64,000 nt of DNA from Haematobia irritans. Taxonomy: Eukaryota > Arthropoda > Insecta > Diptera > Muscidae. The notes beneath the pieces are model-generated. The model did no database searches. It was not told the origin of the DNA and was given only the letters and a program-made list of their open reading frames with translations. The position numbers and the translations under genes are program-made. Position 1 is the first letter of the stretch, and the number at the start of each line of letters is the position of its first letter. The stretch lies in assembly GCF_050003625.1 (NCBI RefSeq), contig NC_134397.1, positions 276,948,070-277,012,069 of the forward strand, given 5' to 3'. This document shows positions 12,303 to 22,990 of the stretch, in pieces.

Positions 12303-12775
12303 AGTGTGCACGTGACACGAAATTGTCGTGACTCACGAAAATTTTCGTTATTCGAGCGTGAGTCGTTAGTCACGCTCCTGACAACAGCGTGAGTGTGCGT
12401 GATGGTGATTAACAAACCAAAATGTCGTGCGTGAGCGTGAGTCATGAAAATAATATCTTCGTGAGTGTGCGTGAGTAACGAATTACACTCACGAAAATTT
12501 TTTTTTCTGCTCACCAACATAAAATGCTTACGAGTTAAATTCAATTACAATGTTAGTGACATCTGGGATGTTAAGAGTTTAATAACACTCGATTTTATTA
12601 ATGCTCATGTTTTCAGACTCTTCGGTAAGGTAAATTAATCATAAAATTATTCGTGTGTCATGATATTTTTCATGAGTCGCGGTATTTTTCGTGAGTCACG
12701 AAATTTTCGTGCGTGAGTATGATTTTTCGGTCGTGAGTGTGCGTGAGTAAACTATTACTCACGTGCACACCTCTA
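12303..12775. mobile_element. CGTGAGTCACG-rich inverted-repeat element K
   Basis: Both ends read tgtgcacgtga inward (12304 and, reversed, 12761), next to cacctcta on both sides. The interior is made of many short palindromic pieces such as cgtgagtcacgaaa, gtcgtgactcacga and gtgagtgtgcgtga. A related array lies at 40612-41302. It looks like a MITE with an expanded palindromic core. The open frames on both strands are low-complexity products of the repeat. Superfamily not determined. Confidence 0.65.
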
Positions 12776-13310
12776 ATATTCACACAAACAAATATTTTTT
12801 GTTTTCAATCACGAAATTAATTGACCCAATTAATTTTTAATCACCAAAGTCAATTTCTGATTAAAAAATTAATTGATACAACAAAATTTTGTTATTGATT
12901 TTTGTTTGAATTAAAAAATTTGTTCTATCAATTACATTTTTAAATGAATATTTTTTAAAACTGAATTAAAATTGTAATTAGAAAAATTTTAGTGACATTT
13001 TTTTCTGTATGTGCTAAAAAATTTTGAAAAAAAAACTAAAAAAATCTTTAAATGACATATAAATCCCAATTTCAAATGAATAAAACCTACACACAGAAAA
13101 TTTTTTTCCTAATCCAATCACGAAATAAATTGATCTATTTATTTTTTTTTTATACGAAATGTCTTCTACCACGAAAATGATAGTATCGATCGCAGTTTTA
13201 ATTGGGTATCAAACTAATTTTTTGATAAAACAATTAATTGATAACATTATTTCAATTAAATATTTTTTAATTGATTCAATTCAATTTTAATTAAAACTTT
13301 TGTGAATATT
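12776..13310. mobile_element. AATTAATTG-rich MITE F, two decayed pieces
   Basis: 12780-12990 and 13089-13310 contain ttaattgacccaattaattt, aaaattaattgataca and aaaatgatagtatcgatcgc, matching the complete F element at 18469-19517. The second piece begins with the terminal motif acacacagaaaatttttttc. Confidence 0.65.
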
Positions 13311-15029
13311 TTCCGCTTAAGCTTAATGCAAAGATGACAAAATTAAAATGAATTCATTTTAGTTTAAATATGAGAAATATTCCCATTCATTTGTGTTCCA
13401 ATTTCAAATGAACCCCACAAACCCAGGGAGAAGGAGGTCCTACTCCTCCTTTATCTTGTTTATTTAATCTTCTTCTATTCTCCCTTCCTTGTCAATGTCA
13501 ACATGTCCCATCATAAACATTCTTCTGGAGATTATCTTGGTGACATTTAATAGAGACAAAATATTTACTACAAAATTGAAAAACGCCAAAGAAGCCAGCG
13601 ACCGAACCACCAAGAAGAAGAAAAAAGACAAACTTAATTAAATCTGATTACTTAGACATAGCTTGTGTTTGAAGTTCAACATTTTGCTTTATTTTTTGTC
13701 ATGGCAGAATTTCCTTCCACTTTGTCTGAAATTAAAATAAGCCTCCCATGAAACAAAAAAATCAGATTTCCAAATATAACCATAATAACGAAAAAAGCCA
13801 TTCTCAGATAAACCAATGCCAAAGAAACGAGATTCCCTACTACCACAAAAATATGAAACCAAAAAAAAGGACATTTAAAATTACCACTTGTCTTTGATCG
13901 TAAATCATGACTTAAAGCTAAAGGCGACATGACTCCTGTCAGGCCAAAATGGCTGTGCTAGCAATGGGAGAATGCCAGAGTCCCTGAAAACTATATCCCT
14001 CCTCCCATATAGATATGCCAGGATAAAATGAAGGACATAGACTTTGACTATGTTGGTAACTACAAAAACGAGCTCTATTTCTCCACTACATATCGAAAAC
14101 ATAAGTAATTTGGATGAAACTGCTGCGGCTCCTCCAAAAAAGAGCAAAATACAACAAAAAACACAAACAGTACACAGAAGATGAATGAATAAACGCGAAT
14201 GAAGGAAGCGGGTTTTTTGTGAAAACAAACTCCAAGCAAATGATTCAATTTAGAAGATATCTTCTCGGAATAACAAAGGAAGGAGTTTTATTCCAACCCT
14301 CCCAGCAAGTGGCAGATACACTCTGTGTTAGCTTACTTCCAACAACGTTTATTTTTTTTTGGTTTTTTTAGTGCCACTATTTTTCTTCTTCATCCAATGT
14401 TGTTTTCGTTTTGGACAAAAAGTGGCAGATGGATATTAGTCACCGTTCATGTTTCACTATTTACTGCTAGCTAACCAAGCATCCAACCAGCATAGCCACC
14501 ACCATCCACTAGAGTAATACCTATAGCGACCACGAAAACTATCCTTGGTGGAAGAATCGTCGCGAGACAGTGGAATATGAGATGTGCTAAGAAGGATAAG
14601 CCAAAAGTAATGTACAAATGTTGGGCCAATTATATTGGCCAAAAATCTGTTATCGATGTCGCACTTAGGCGGTTTTTGTTTTAAGCTTAGCAAACTGTTG
14701 GCACCTAGGATATTTTTAGGGAATGGGCATTTTTTCCATTTCTCTCAGGAAGAGCTAATATTGTGGTAAATTTTTGCCAAACGGGTAGCACAATAATGTC
14801 ATTTAAAATTTTTATTAATTTTCCCCGTTTCACATTCCAGACCTTGGTTCGTTTGAATTCGTTTTTTGGTGCTCACCAAATAAAGGTCGTATTTGTCTTG
14901 ATCTTCATAAGTAATTTTTTAAGAAGAAACTTTTTAGCAATACACTGACAGAAACACTGAAATATGAACGAAATTTATCGTTAAAGTTTTGCCAATGAAA
15001 TAATTTTACAATTTTTTTGGAAAAATTTG
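13311..15029. other. Non-repetitive stretch, no gene recognised
   Basis: This is less repetitive than its surroundings. Minus-strand open frames at 13676-13930, 13905-14228 and 14457-14693 are hydrophobic or low-complexity and overlap one another in different frames, with no recognised family. It could be intronic or intergenic host sequence. Confidence 0.5.
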
Positions 15030-15812
15030 TGTATTGGGGCCATTTTTACCCAAATCGGAAAAACATATGTATGTGATCTTTTTCGAATTGACCACATCAA
15101 CCAAATTTGTCATTCACTGTCAAAATGTTATTTATACTCCCTGTGCAAAATTTCACGTGCATCGGAGTAAAACTCTGCTTTCTGGGGTCATATAAGTGCA
15201 TATCGGGCGAAAGATATATATGAGAGCTATATCTAAATCTAAACCGGTTTCTTCCCAAACCAACAGGGTATTATTTTGACCAAAAACACATACTTGTGCC
15301 AAATTTGAAGCATGTTGGCCTAAAACTGCATCCTAGAGCCACTGTGGTGTAATGGTTAGCATGCCCGCCTGGCATACATAAGGTCGTGGATTCGATTCCT
15401 GCTTCGACCGAACACCAAAAAGTTTGTCAGTAATGCTGGTGACATTTCTGAGGGTTTCACAGCTTCTCTAAGTGGTTCCACTGCAATGTGGAACTCCGTT
15501 CGGAGTCGGCTATAAAAATGAGGTCCCTTGTCATTGAGCTTAACATGGAATCGGGCAGCACTCAGTGATAAGAGAGAAGTTCACCAATGTGGTATCACAA
15601 TGGACTGAATAGTCTAAGTGAGCTTGATACATCGGGCTGCCACCTAACCTAACCTACACTTGAATCACAAATATGTGTTCACAGAGAGACAGATATGGTT
15701 AGATCGATTAAGAGGCCCACCATGAGCCCATGTGTCTATAATATCTCCTGGTGGGTGTTGTAATTATATGCACTTACTTATAATACCACACCTGCGCCAC
15801 GCAGGGTAGAAA
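15030..15812 (+). mobile_element. Family C Helentron-like remnant interrupted by a SINE
   Basis: 15120-15335 carries C motifs (ctccctgtgcaaaatttcac, gtgcatatcgggcgaaagat, gagagctatatctaaatcta). After the SINE, 15655-15812 continues with the C 3' part (atcacaaatatgtgttcaca, tatgcacttacttataatac, cgccacgcagggta). The 5' end is missing. Confidence 0.7.
15336..15654 (+). mobile_element. tRNA-derived SINE, nearly full length
   Basis: Head gagccactgtggtgtaatgg with a B box (ggattcgattcc), the standard body, and the 3' end gagcttgatacatcgggctg, ccacctaacctaacc. It interrupts the family C remnant between atccta and tacacttgaatc; other C copies read cctagactttgatcac there, so the insertion site is clear. 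A short target duplication CCTA is possible. One spacer (ggattatcccacctc) is deleted relative to other copies. Confidence 0.9.
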
Positions 15813-15879
15813 ATTAAAAAAGTAAATTTTCGAGCACTTTATTTTTATTTGGCTTTTGGCAATAAAAAAAATTGTTAAA

Positions 15880-15952
15880 AAACAAGCTTGGATCCAAAGA
15901 TTTTGACCTTTCCATAAGGATTTTGATATTGATTCCAAGCCAATAACGCTAT
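15880..15952 (+). repeat. Relic of MITE I
   Basis: Contains ggatccaaagattttgacct and ttttgatattgattccaagc, matching the ggttccaaagattttgtctt / ttggtattgattccgagcc end of the MITE I copies at 24169 and 36954. The rest is lost. Confidence 0.5.
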
Positions 15953-16019
15953 TCACGTACAAACAAATGCCAGTCTAAAAAGCTAAATTATGGCCGATAC
16001 TTCAAAGTGAAACCTGTTT

Positions 16020-16160
16020 TCTTACTGGAATCACACATTTTTCCTAAAATTCGTATTTCCCACAATTTCTTAATAGTTGTAAATTTTATTGTATGGCGCT
16101 AAAGATATTTTAGAAATCCAATTGTGTCCTTTAAACAAAAAAAAAAAAAAAAAAAAAAAA
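16020..16160. repeat. Fragment related to MITE G, then poly-A
   Basis: 16040-16135 (aattcgtatttcccacaatt ... gcgctaaagatattttag) is a diverged match to 16375-16490 inside MITE G. A 24-A run at 16137-16160 follows and abuts the start of repeat M. Confidence 0.4.
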
Positions 16161-16195
16161 CATGTGATTCAGGTGAATTCAGCAATGGCTCTAAA

Positions 16196-16688
16196 ACTTA
16201 ATTTAAAAAATTAACTCTCTATTTCACTAAAGCCAATTTAACTTTATATTAGTTCATGGAATTATTGCATATGGAGAAAGTTTCCGTTACTCTAATATTT
16301 GTTTGCGTACGTTAGTTAAATGAACTAAAAAGCGGGAAAAAATTATACAAAAATTAAATAAAAAGTTTTACTAAATTCGTACTTCTCACAAAATAGTCTA
16401 TTATTTCTTTCAATTTGTAAATTTTACTACAAATGCATCCATCATGAACTTCGTATATCACTAAAGACATTCTTGCAATTTTGAACTCCAATTTTTCTTC
16501 CAAACTACAAAATTTTCTTTAACAAGTGAAAAAAATTAATTATGTCTAATAAATTTTCTTGAATTTGTTGAAAATTATTTACTTACTTTTCTAATATCGG
16601 CGTGATGTCAACGTTTGTAATAAGATTTAGTTAAAATTTTCTAAAATTAACTAAATGCTTCCTGGTGGGTTCACTGTTTTTTCTGTGT
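16196..16688. mobile_element. MITE G, long form
   Basis: Present here but absent from the paralogous site near 49560. The left part (aactctctatttcactaaag, catggaattattgc, atggagaaagtttcc) is shared with the 154-bp copy at 24943. The right part ends in ggttcactgttttttctgtg. No open frame of note. The superfamily cannot be told. Confidence 0.65.
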
Positions 16689-16733
16689 AGATTTCAATTC
16701 GTTGTCACAGTAATGTAGTAAAAAATTTAAATC

Positions 16734-18263
16734 AAAACAAGTATATACAGCACTAAGTTCGGACGGGCCGAATCTTAAATACCCACCACCATGAACCAAA
16801 TATTAGGGTTTCCTTTGAAATTTCAGGAGGGCTTGAGGACTTGAGGACACTTCCCGAAGATAAATTTAAAGATTTTACCTATCAGGACTTTATCAGATTC
16901 TGGATTTATAAGAACCATTTTTGTTTGAGTTTTAGAGGAATCATTAACATCTCTTGTAAGTGTGCAAGAAAATTATAAAATAACGTCTTGATTTGAAATC
17001 TTAAATCTGTAAAAGTAAAATCTTGAAATTTTACATTAAGTTTCAAGCATTTTTCAAAATCAGTGCGCCTTCTACACCCTTAATAAGTGAAGTCGGTCTA
17101 TATGGAGGCATTACCAAATGGACCAATAAAAACTTAATCCGATATACGTTTTTGTGAGCCTGAAATACCAGAATATGTACAATTTCAGGCAAATCAGATA
17201 AAAACTACGGTTTCTAGAAACCCAAGGAGTTAAATCGGGAGATCGTTCTTATGGGGGCTATACTAAAATATGGACCGATACTCACCGTTTTAGGCACACC
17301 TCTTTATGACCCGAAAATACCTCTAGATTTCCAATTTCAGGCAAATAGGATAAAAAACTTCGGATTCTAGAAGCCCAAGAAGTAAAATCGGGAAATCGGT
17401 CTATATGGGGGCTATACCAAAATATGGACCGATACTCACCATTTTCGGCACACCTCTTTTTGGTCCTAAAATACCTCTAGATTTCCAATTTCAGACAAAT
17501 TGGATAAAAACTACGGTTTCTATAAGCCCAAGACCCCAAATCGGGAAGTCGTTTTATATGGGGACCATACCAAAACATGGACCGATACTCACAATTTTTG
17601 GCACACGTATTTGTGGTCCTACAATACCTCTAGATTTCCAATTTCAGGTAAATTTAATAAAAACTGCGGTTTCTATAAGCCCAAGAAGTAAAATCGGGAG
17701 ATCGGTCTATATGGGGACTATACCAAAATATGGACCGATACTCACAATTTTTGGCACACGTATTTGTGGTCCTACAATACCTCTAGATTTCCAATTTCAG
17801 GTAAATTTAATACAAACTGCGGTTTCTATAAGCCCAAGAAGTAAAATCGGGAGATCGGTCTATATGGGGGCTATACCAAAATATGGACCAATACTCACAA
17901 TTTTTGGCACACGTATTTGTGGTCCTACAATACCTCTAGATTTCAAATTTCAGGCAAATCGGACAAAAACTACGATTTCTATAAGCCCAAGACCCCAAAT
18001 CGGGAGGTCGGTCTTCGAACTTGACCTGCCTGCAGACAAAAGACGAGTTTGTGCAAAATTTCAGCACGATTGCTTAATTATTGAAGACTGTAGCGTGATT
18101 ACAACAGACAGACAGACGGACATCGTTATATCGTCTTAGAATTTCTCCCTGATCAAGAATATATATACATTATATAGTCGGAAATCGATATTTCGATGTG
18201 TTACAAACGGAATGACAAACTTATTATACCCCCGTCACCATTCCATGGTGGTGGGTATAAAAA
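16734..18263 (+). mobile_element. Family B Helentron-like element, complete
   Basis: 5' end aaaacaagtatatacagcac, then the hairpin arms aagttcggacgggccgaatctt and aaatacccaccaccatg. Internal tandem units span 17274-18040. Then come a tail (gacctgcctgcagacaaaag, gaagactgtagcgtgattac), acagacagacagacggaca, and the 3' end ttattatacccccgtcacca, ttccatggtggtgggtata (hairpin). Comparison with the empty paralogue near 49510 gives the insertion point between aaatc and aaaataagatt with no evident target duplication, as expected of Helitron/Helentron-type elements. It lacks any Rep/helicase coding sequence, so it is non-autonomous. Confidence 0.8.
17274..18040 (+). repeat. 153-bp tandem units inside family B
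   Basis: The anchor accgatactcac recurs at 17274, 17428, 17581, 17734 and 17887, giving periods of 154, 153, 153 and 153 bp. Because 153 is 51 codons, the units stay open in one frame and make a 244-residue frame at 17405-18139 with 51-residue repeats. This frame has no relation to a known protein and differs in extent between copies, so I treat it as spurious. Confidence 0.9.
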
Positions 18264-18468
18264 TAAGATTAGGGGATTGTAGCTATATGAGGAGATGATG
18301 CACAGTGGTGGTGAAAAAATGACTCAACTTTGTAGAAATGATTCTCGTATGTAATTTTCATAGGAAATTAGCATATAAAACCCAAATTAAATCATCTCAC
18401 CTAGCCAGAGATTATGGAAATGTGGATTGACCGACACTGAAACATATGTATAGTCAGGTTTGTAAGAT

Positions 18469-19517
18469 ACACAGAAAAAATATCACCAAAATATTTCCAA
18501 TTAAAAAGTTAATTGAAGTTGAAAATTTTTTCAATTAATAAATTAATTGATACAATTAACTTTTTAATCATGATAGAAACATTAAGTTAATTAAGTCAAT
18601 GATTGAAAATTTTTAAATTTTTAATTAAAAAATTAATTGATACAATTAACTTTTTAATCAAATTCGGAAGACTAATTCAGTTAACCCTTTCACTACCGAA
18701 ATAAACCTAATGTTAAAAACTTTCATGTTTCTTCTGTTTTTACTTGTACTAACTAACAGCATGTAGAACAAAAATTTCAAATACTTCAAGAGCTATATGA
18801 GCTTGTTTTGAAAATTTGATTCTTGAATTGTGACCAAGTGGCCTTACGAAAATAAGCGCTATTTGGCCTATAATGTCCTTCAAAGTGTGAGCAAAAATAC
18901 AAAAAAGAACCCGAAAAAGTGTCAGCTATAGTTTCCGTATGAATGTCCATTTACTAGAAACATACAGTAGAAAAATTGTCTCAAATTTTCGTATTTTTCG
19001 TTTATTTCTAAAGAAGTTTACAAAAATGTATTTTGGAACTCACCAATATGGAAAATATTTATAGGTTATTTAGATTAAAGACTCTACTCTAAAATAACAT
19101 CGAGAAATAAATCAAAGCTAAGTGGAAAAATAGAATTTGGTGTCTTTTCGGTAGAGAAAGGGTTAAAAAAAGTGCTGATTTTTTTTATTTTTAATTAAAA
19201 ATGTATTTCAAACAATCATTTGTTAATCCAAACAAAAACTCTAAGCCAATTCAGAAAGTAATTAAAAATAGTTACCTTTTTTAATTAATACATTAATTGA
19301 GTTTTACAATCAACATCAATTAAATTTTTAATTGAATCAATTGAAAAATTAATTGAAATTTGCTGAAAAAATCAATTAATTTTTTAATCAAGAATTTTTT
19401 CTATGCCCAATTACAACTGTGATTGATACTATCATTTTCGTGATTGAAGACATTTCAATTAAAAAATTAATTGGATCAATTAATTTGATTGAATCAGAAA
19501 AAAAATTTTTTGTGTGT
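18469..19517. mobile_element. MITE F, complete, interrupted by a piggyBac-like MITE
   Basis: Terminal inverted sequences are acacagaaaaaatatcacca (left) and the complement of aaaaaaattttttgtgtgt (right). The interior is rich in aattaattgatacaattaa and related palindromes. Boundaries are supported by the uninterrupted repeat M at 49285, which joins the two flanks directly (gccagatacc-catctcgcaagcc on the plus strand there). Net length without the inner insert is about 560 bp. No coding capacity. Confidence 0.8.
18681..19166. mobile_element. piggyBac-like MITE with TTAA target duplication
   Basis: TTAA (18681-18684), then CCCTTTCACTACCGAAA; at the other end TTTTCGGTAGAGAAAGGG, then TTAA (19163-19166). 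The element body is 478 bp with a terminal inverted repeat of about 17 bp (one mismatch). TTAA flanks and CCCTTT termini are diagnostic of the piggyBac superfamily. There is no transposase, so it needs one in trans. It lies inside MITE F. Confidence 0.85.
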
Positions 19518-19612
19518 AGGTATCTGGCATTTTCTTTTCAATAACTTAATAATACCAATTCCTTAGTCTTCATGTCCAATTAGCTCGCATTAAAATTGTG
19601 ATAATATGTAAA

Positions 19613-21289
19613 ATTAAAACAAGCAATCACAAAACTGAGGGTAAAGATATTTTGCTACGAAATGTCATCTTTTAAATGTAAAACCCAATCAAACTAAATA
19701 ATATTAAGAAGTATGGAATCCACGATTGTATAAAATGCTTACTATTATTAATCCGATGCTTGTTGCTATTTTATTTAGTCTTCCAAGTTCAAGCCACTGT
19801 ATCCATACAATGTTGTGGATTAAAAAGAAAAATATAAATTAAAGCAAAAAGTTGTGGTGTGGAATTGAAAAAATAGTAATTCTCTACGTATCCGTTAGTC
19901 ACCGCCTTCTAAAAGGAAATATTAACAAAACTATGTAAGCAAGGAAAAAATGTGAATGGCAATAGAATCAAGAACACCAAAAACAGCATAACCTATTGCT
20001 ATTCCAGCGTAAATGGAACCCGGACAGCAAAATGGAACATCCACCAATTTCACAAAAATTTGGGTCAGTCATGCTTTAGCATCAAACTAGAGTCAATGTG
20101 GGCCGATTTGGATGAAAACCTTAATGGTGTACATTCAAGTGAGCAAAGTGAAGCAAAACAATTGTGAATGTAAAAAAGGTTTCTTTTTTCGTACAATAGT
20201 TTGAGAATACCAAGAAATATACGTAACTATAACTGGCATGATTTGATCCAAAGAACTCTTGGTAAGAGCACTTTTCTGTGGAAAATCATTCGTTAAAAGT
20301 GTGATTAAAAAGAAATAAAGGTAAAAATCGGTTTCTATATGTAAACATATAAAATTTATGTTTCGCTATTCATGGTTAAATATTCGAAACTTATTTGTGG
20401 GCATGTTATGAATTCTCAATGAAGCAAAAGCAAAGTGAAGCTTTTGGGGGAATTTTATAAAAATATCGATACTACACAGAAATACAAAAATTATGTAGAG
20501 GCGAAATATAAGAATGAAAAATTTTCTATTGCTATACCAAAATAGGTTTAAGGCAAGCATTAGCACCTTTATTTTCGACCAGCAAACGAGACTCTGTTTG
20601 ACTTAAAAATTAATTTTTATTTAAAACATTAATTGTTTTTGTGCAGGTTCCTTTAATTTTAGTTTATTTCATTTTATTAAAATATTTAAATTTTATTAAA
20701 TAGTTTAAAAATCGTATTGTCCAAGATTTGGTTTTTAAACATTTTGTTTTACCAAAAAATTACGCTTGAAGAACCAAGTCATTACAAAATAAAAATCAAC
20801 AAAACGTCTCTTAACTCACTATTCGTTATTTACTTTTTACTAAACATTAAATTTCCAATGTTTTGAGAAACATCGCTCTTACCAGTTTGTAAAATTGTAT
20901 AGCATTAAAAAATTACCATTTATTAGTGTTTAGCAGAAAAGACAATGGGGAAACTGGGTCATGGTCGTGAAAAACTAAATAAAAATACAAAATAGCTATT
21001 TCTTAATTATGCTGAGAGTGCAACTGAGTTGCCAAGCAAATTGCAAAAAATAAAAACAACAGGGAAATTAGTGCAGTAAATGGGAAAGAACAAAATATAC
21101 AAGGTCAAGTATACAGAATTGTTAATATGCAAAGAAGAAATCTATGGAAAATATTTCATCTTAGCTCAAATGAAATTTAAAACAATAAATAACGATACTA
21201 AAGGCTTTACCTACATTAATAAGAAATTAAATATAATAATAAACAAAAATATAATGACATAAACTCTAAAAATATAATGACATAAAATC
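19613..21289. other. AT-rich spacer, no gene recognised
   Basis: Open frames at 19952-20167 (71 residues, plus), 20366-20566 (minus) and 21080-21262 (60 residues, lysine/isoleucine-rich, plus) show no recognisable domain. No repeat copy was found. Confidence 0.55.
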
Positions 21290-22798
21290 TAAATTTTCGA
21301 TACCCTATCACATCCGTCAAATGTGTTGGGGGCTATATATAAAGGTTTGTCCCAAATACATACATTTAAATATCACTCGATCTGAACAGAATTTGATAGA
21401 CTTCTACAAAATCTATAGACTCACAATTTAAGTCGGCTAATGCACTAGGGTGGAACACAATGTTAGTAAAACAATATGGGAAACATTTAAATCTGAAGCA
21501 ATTTTAAGGAAACTTCGCAAAAGTTTATTTATGATATATATGTATGTATGTATGAAAATTAGAGTCCTTTTTACAACTTTTCGACTAAGCAGTGGCGATT
21601 TTACAAGGAAAATGTTAGGTTAGGTGGCAGCCCGATGTATCAGGCTCACTTAGACTATTCAGTCCATTGTGATAAAAATGTTGGTATTTTGACCATTTTT
21701 GTCGAAATCAGAAAAACATATATATGGGAGTTATATCTAAATCTGAACCGATTTCAACCAAATTTGGTACGCATACCTACAATGCTAATTCTACTCTGTG
21801 CAAAATTTCAACTAAATCGGAGTTAAAAATTGGCCTCTGTGCTCATATGAGTGTAAATCGGGCGAATGCTATATATGGGAGATATATGTAAATCTGAACC
21901 GATTTCAACCAAATTTGGCACGCATAGCTACAATGCTAATTCTACTCTTCGTGCAAAATTTCAACCAAATTGGGGTAAAACTCTGGCTTCTGCGACCATA
22001 TTAGTTCATATCGGGCGAAAGATATACATGGGAGCTCTATCTAAATCCGAACCGATTTCAATCAAATTTTGCACACTTGACTATACTACTAATTGTACTC
22101 CTAGTGCAAAATTTCAACCAAATTCGACCGAAAATCTGGCTTCTGGGGCCATATAAGTCCATATCGGGCGAAAGATATACATGGGAGCTATATCTAAATC
22201 TGAACCGATTTCAACCAAATTTTGCACGCATAGCTACAATGCTAAATCTACTCTCTGTGCAAAATTTCAACCAAATTGGGTCGAAACTCTGGCTTTTAGG
22301 ACCATATTAGTCCATATCGGGCGGAAGATATATGGGAGCTATATCTAAATCTGAACCGATTTCAAATTTTGCACACTTGACCATACGACTAAGTGTTATA
22401 TTTTTACAAAATTTCAAGCAAATCGGTATAAAACTCTGGCTGCTGGGTCCATATTAGTGCATATCGGGCGAAAGATATATATGGGAGCTAGATCTAAATC
22501 TGAACCGATTTCTTCCAAAATCAATAAGGTTCTATACTGACCCAAATTAGGAACATGTGCCAAATTTGAAGGCGATTGGACTTAAATTGCGACCTAGACA
22601 TTGATCACAAAAATGTTTTCACAGACAGACGGACGGGCAGATGGACAGACGGACAGATGGACATGGTTATATCGACTTAGGGACCCACCCTGAGCATTAT
22701 TGCCAAAGACACCATGTGTCTGTCTCGTCTCCTTCTGGGTGTTACAAACATATGCACTAACTTATAATACCCTGTTCCACAGTGTGGCGCAGGGTAAA
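21290..22798 (+). mobile_element. Family C Helentron-like element, 5'-truncated
   Basis: It begins within the C 5' region (aatctaaattttcgatacc) without the aaaacaagtaagg terminus. Five or more internal units of about 150 bp (tatatgggagctatatctaa ... gaaccgatttcaaccaaatt) follow, then gacagacggacgggcagatg and the 3' end ataccctgttccacagtgtg, gcgcagggtaaaaa. A SINE stub is inserted at 21617. Confidence 0.75.
21617..21674 (-). mobile_element. 5'-truncated SINE stub with 8-bp target duplication
   Basis: Contains only the SINE 3' end (complement of tatcacaatggactgaatag ... gggctgccacctaacct). AAAATGTT flanks it at 21609-21616 and 21675-21682, and other C copies read aaggaaaatgttggtatttt without interruption. 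5' truncation with a target duplication is the mark of LINE-type target-primed reverse transcription. Confidence 0.9.
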
Positions 22799-22819
22799 AA
22801 GCTGATAAAACATGTAAAT

Positions 22820-22990
22820 TAAAATTGGTTTCCCAGAATCAAATACGCAAAAACTAAATTTAATAGAGAATTGTGGCTTAAAGGCATCCTTACTTCAATT
22901 CTCCGCTTCTTTGGCTCGGAATTAATACCAAAGCCATTAGTGTAAAGACAAAATCTTTGGAACAGGGCATGCATATTTTTCATTGTAGAG
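22820..22990 (-). repeat. MITE I fragment
   Basis: aattggtttcccagaatcaa, gcatccttacttcaattctc, ttctttggctcggaattaat and agacaaaatctttggaac match the right part of the MITE I at 24169-24825. The other half is missing. Confidence 0.6.

Larger units (their letters stand above)
16161..19612 (+). repeat. Old repeat M, split by three insertions
   Basis: Four segments (about 16161-16195, 16689-16733, 18264-18468 and 19518-19612) line up in order with one uninterrupted segment at 49190-49600 read on the minus strand. Shared motifs are caggtgaattcagcaatg, gtaatgtagta/gttggtacattagtgtag, aaataagattaggggattg, gatgatgcacagtg, ccgacactgaaacatatgta, tatctggcattttcttttca and ccaattagctcg. MITE G, a family B element and MITE F lie exactly in the gaps. 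What M itself is remains unknown; it has no coding potential. Confidence 0.8.

Noticed and set aside
12149..12544. 131-residue minus-strand frame with HTHE/HAHAR words
   Set aside because: Lies within the CGTGA palindromic array. The histidine/threonine pattern reflects cac/acg repeats.
17405..18139. 244-residue open frame with 51-residue repeats
   Set aside because: Product of 153-bp non-coding tandem units in a Helentron-like element. Other copies of the unit carry stops and shifts.
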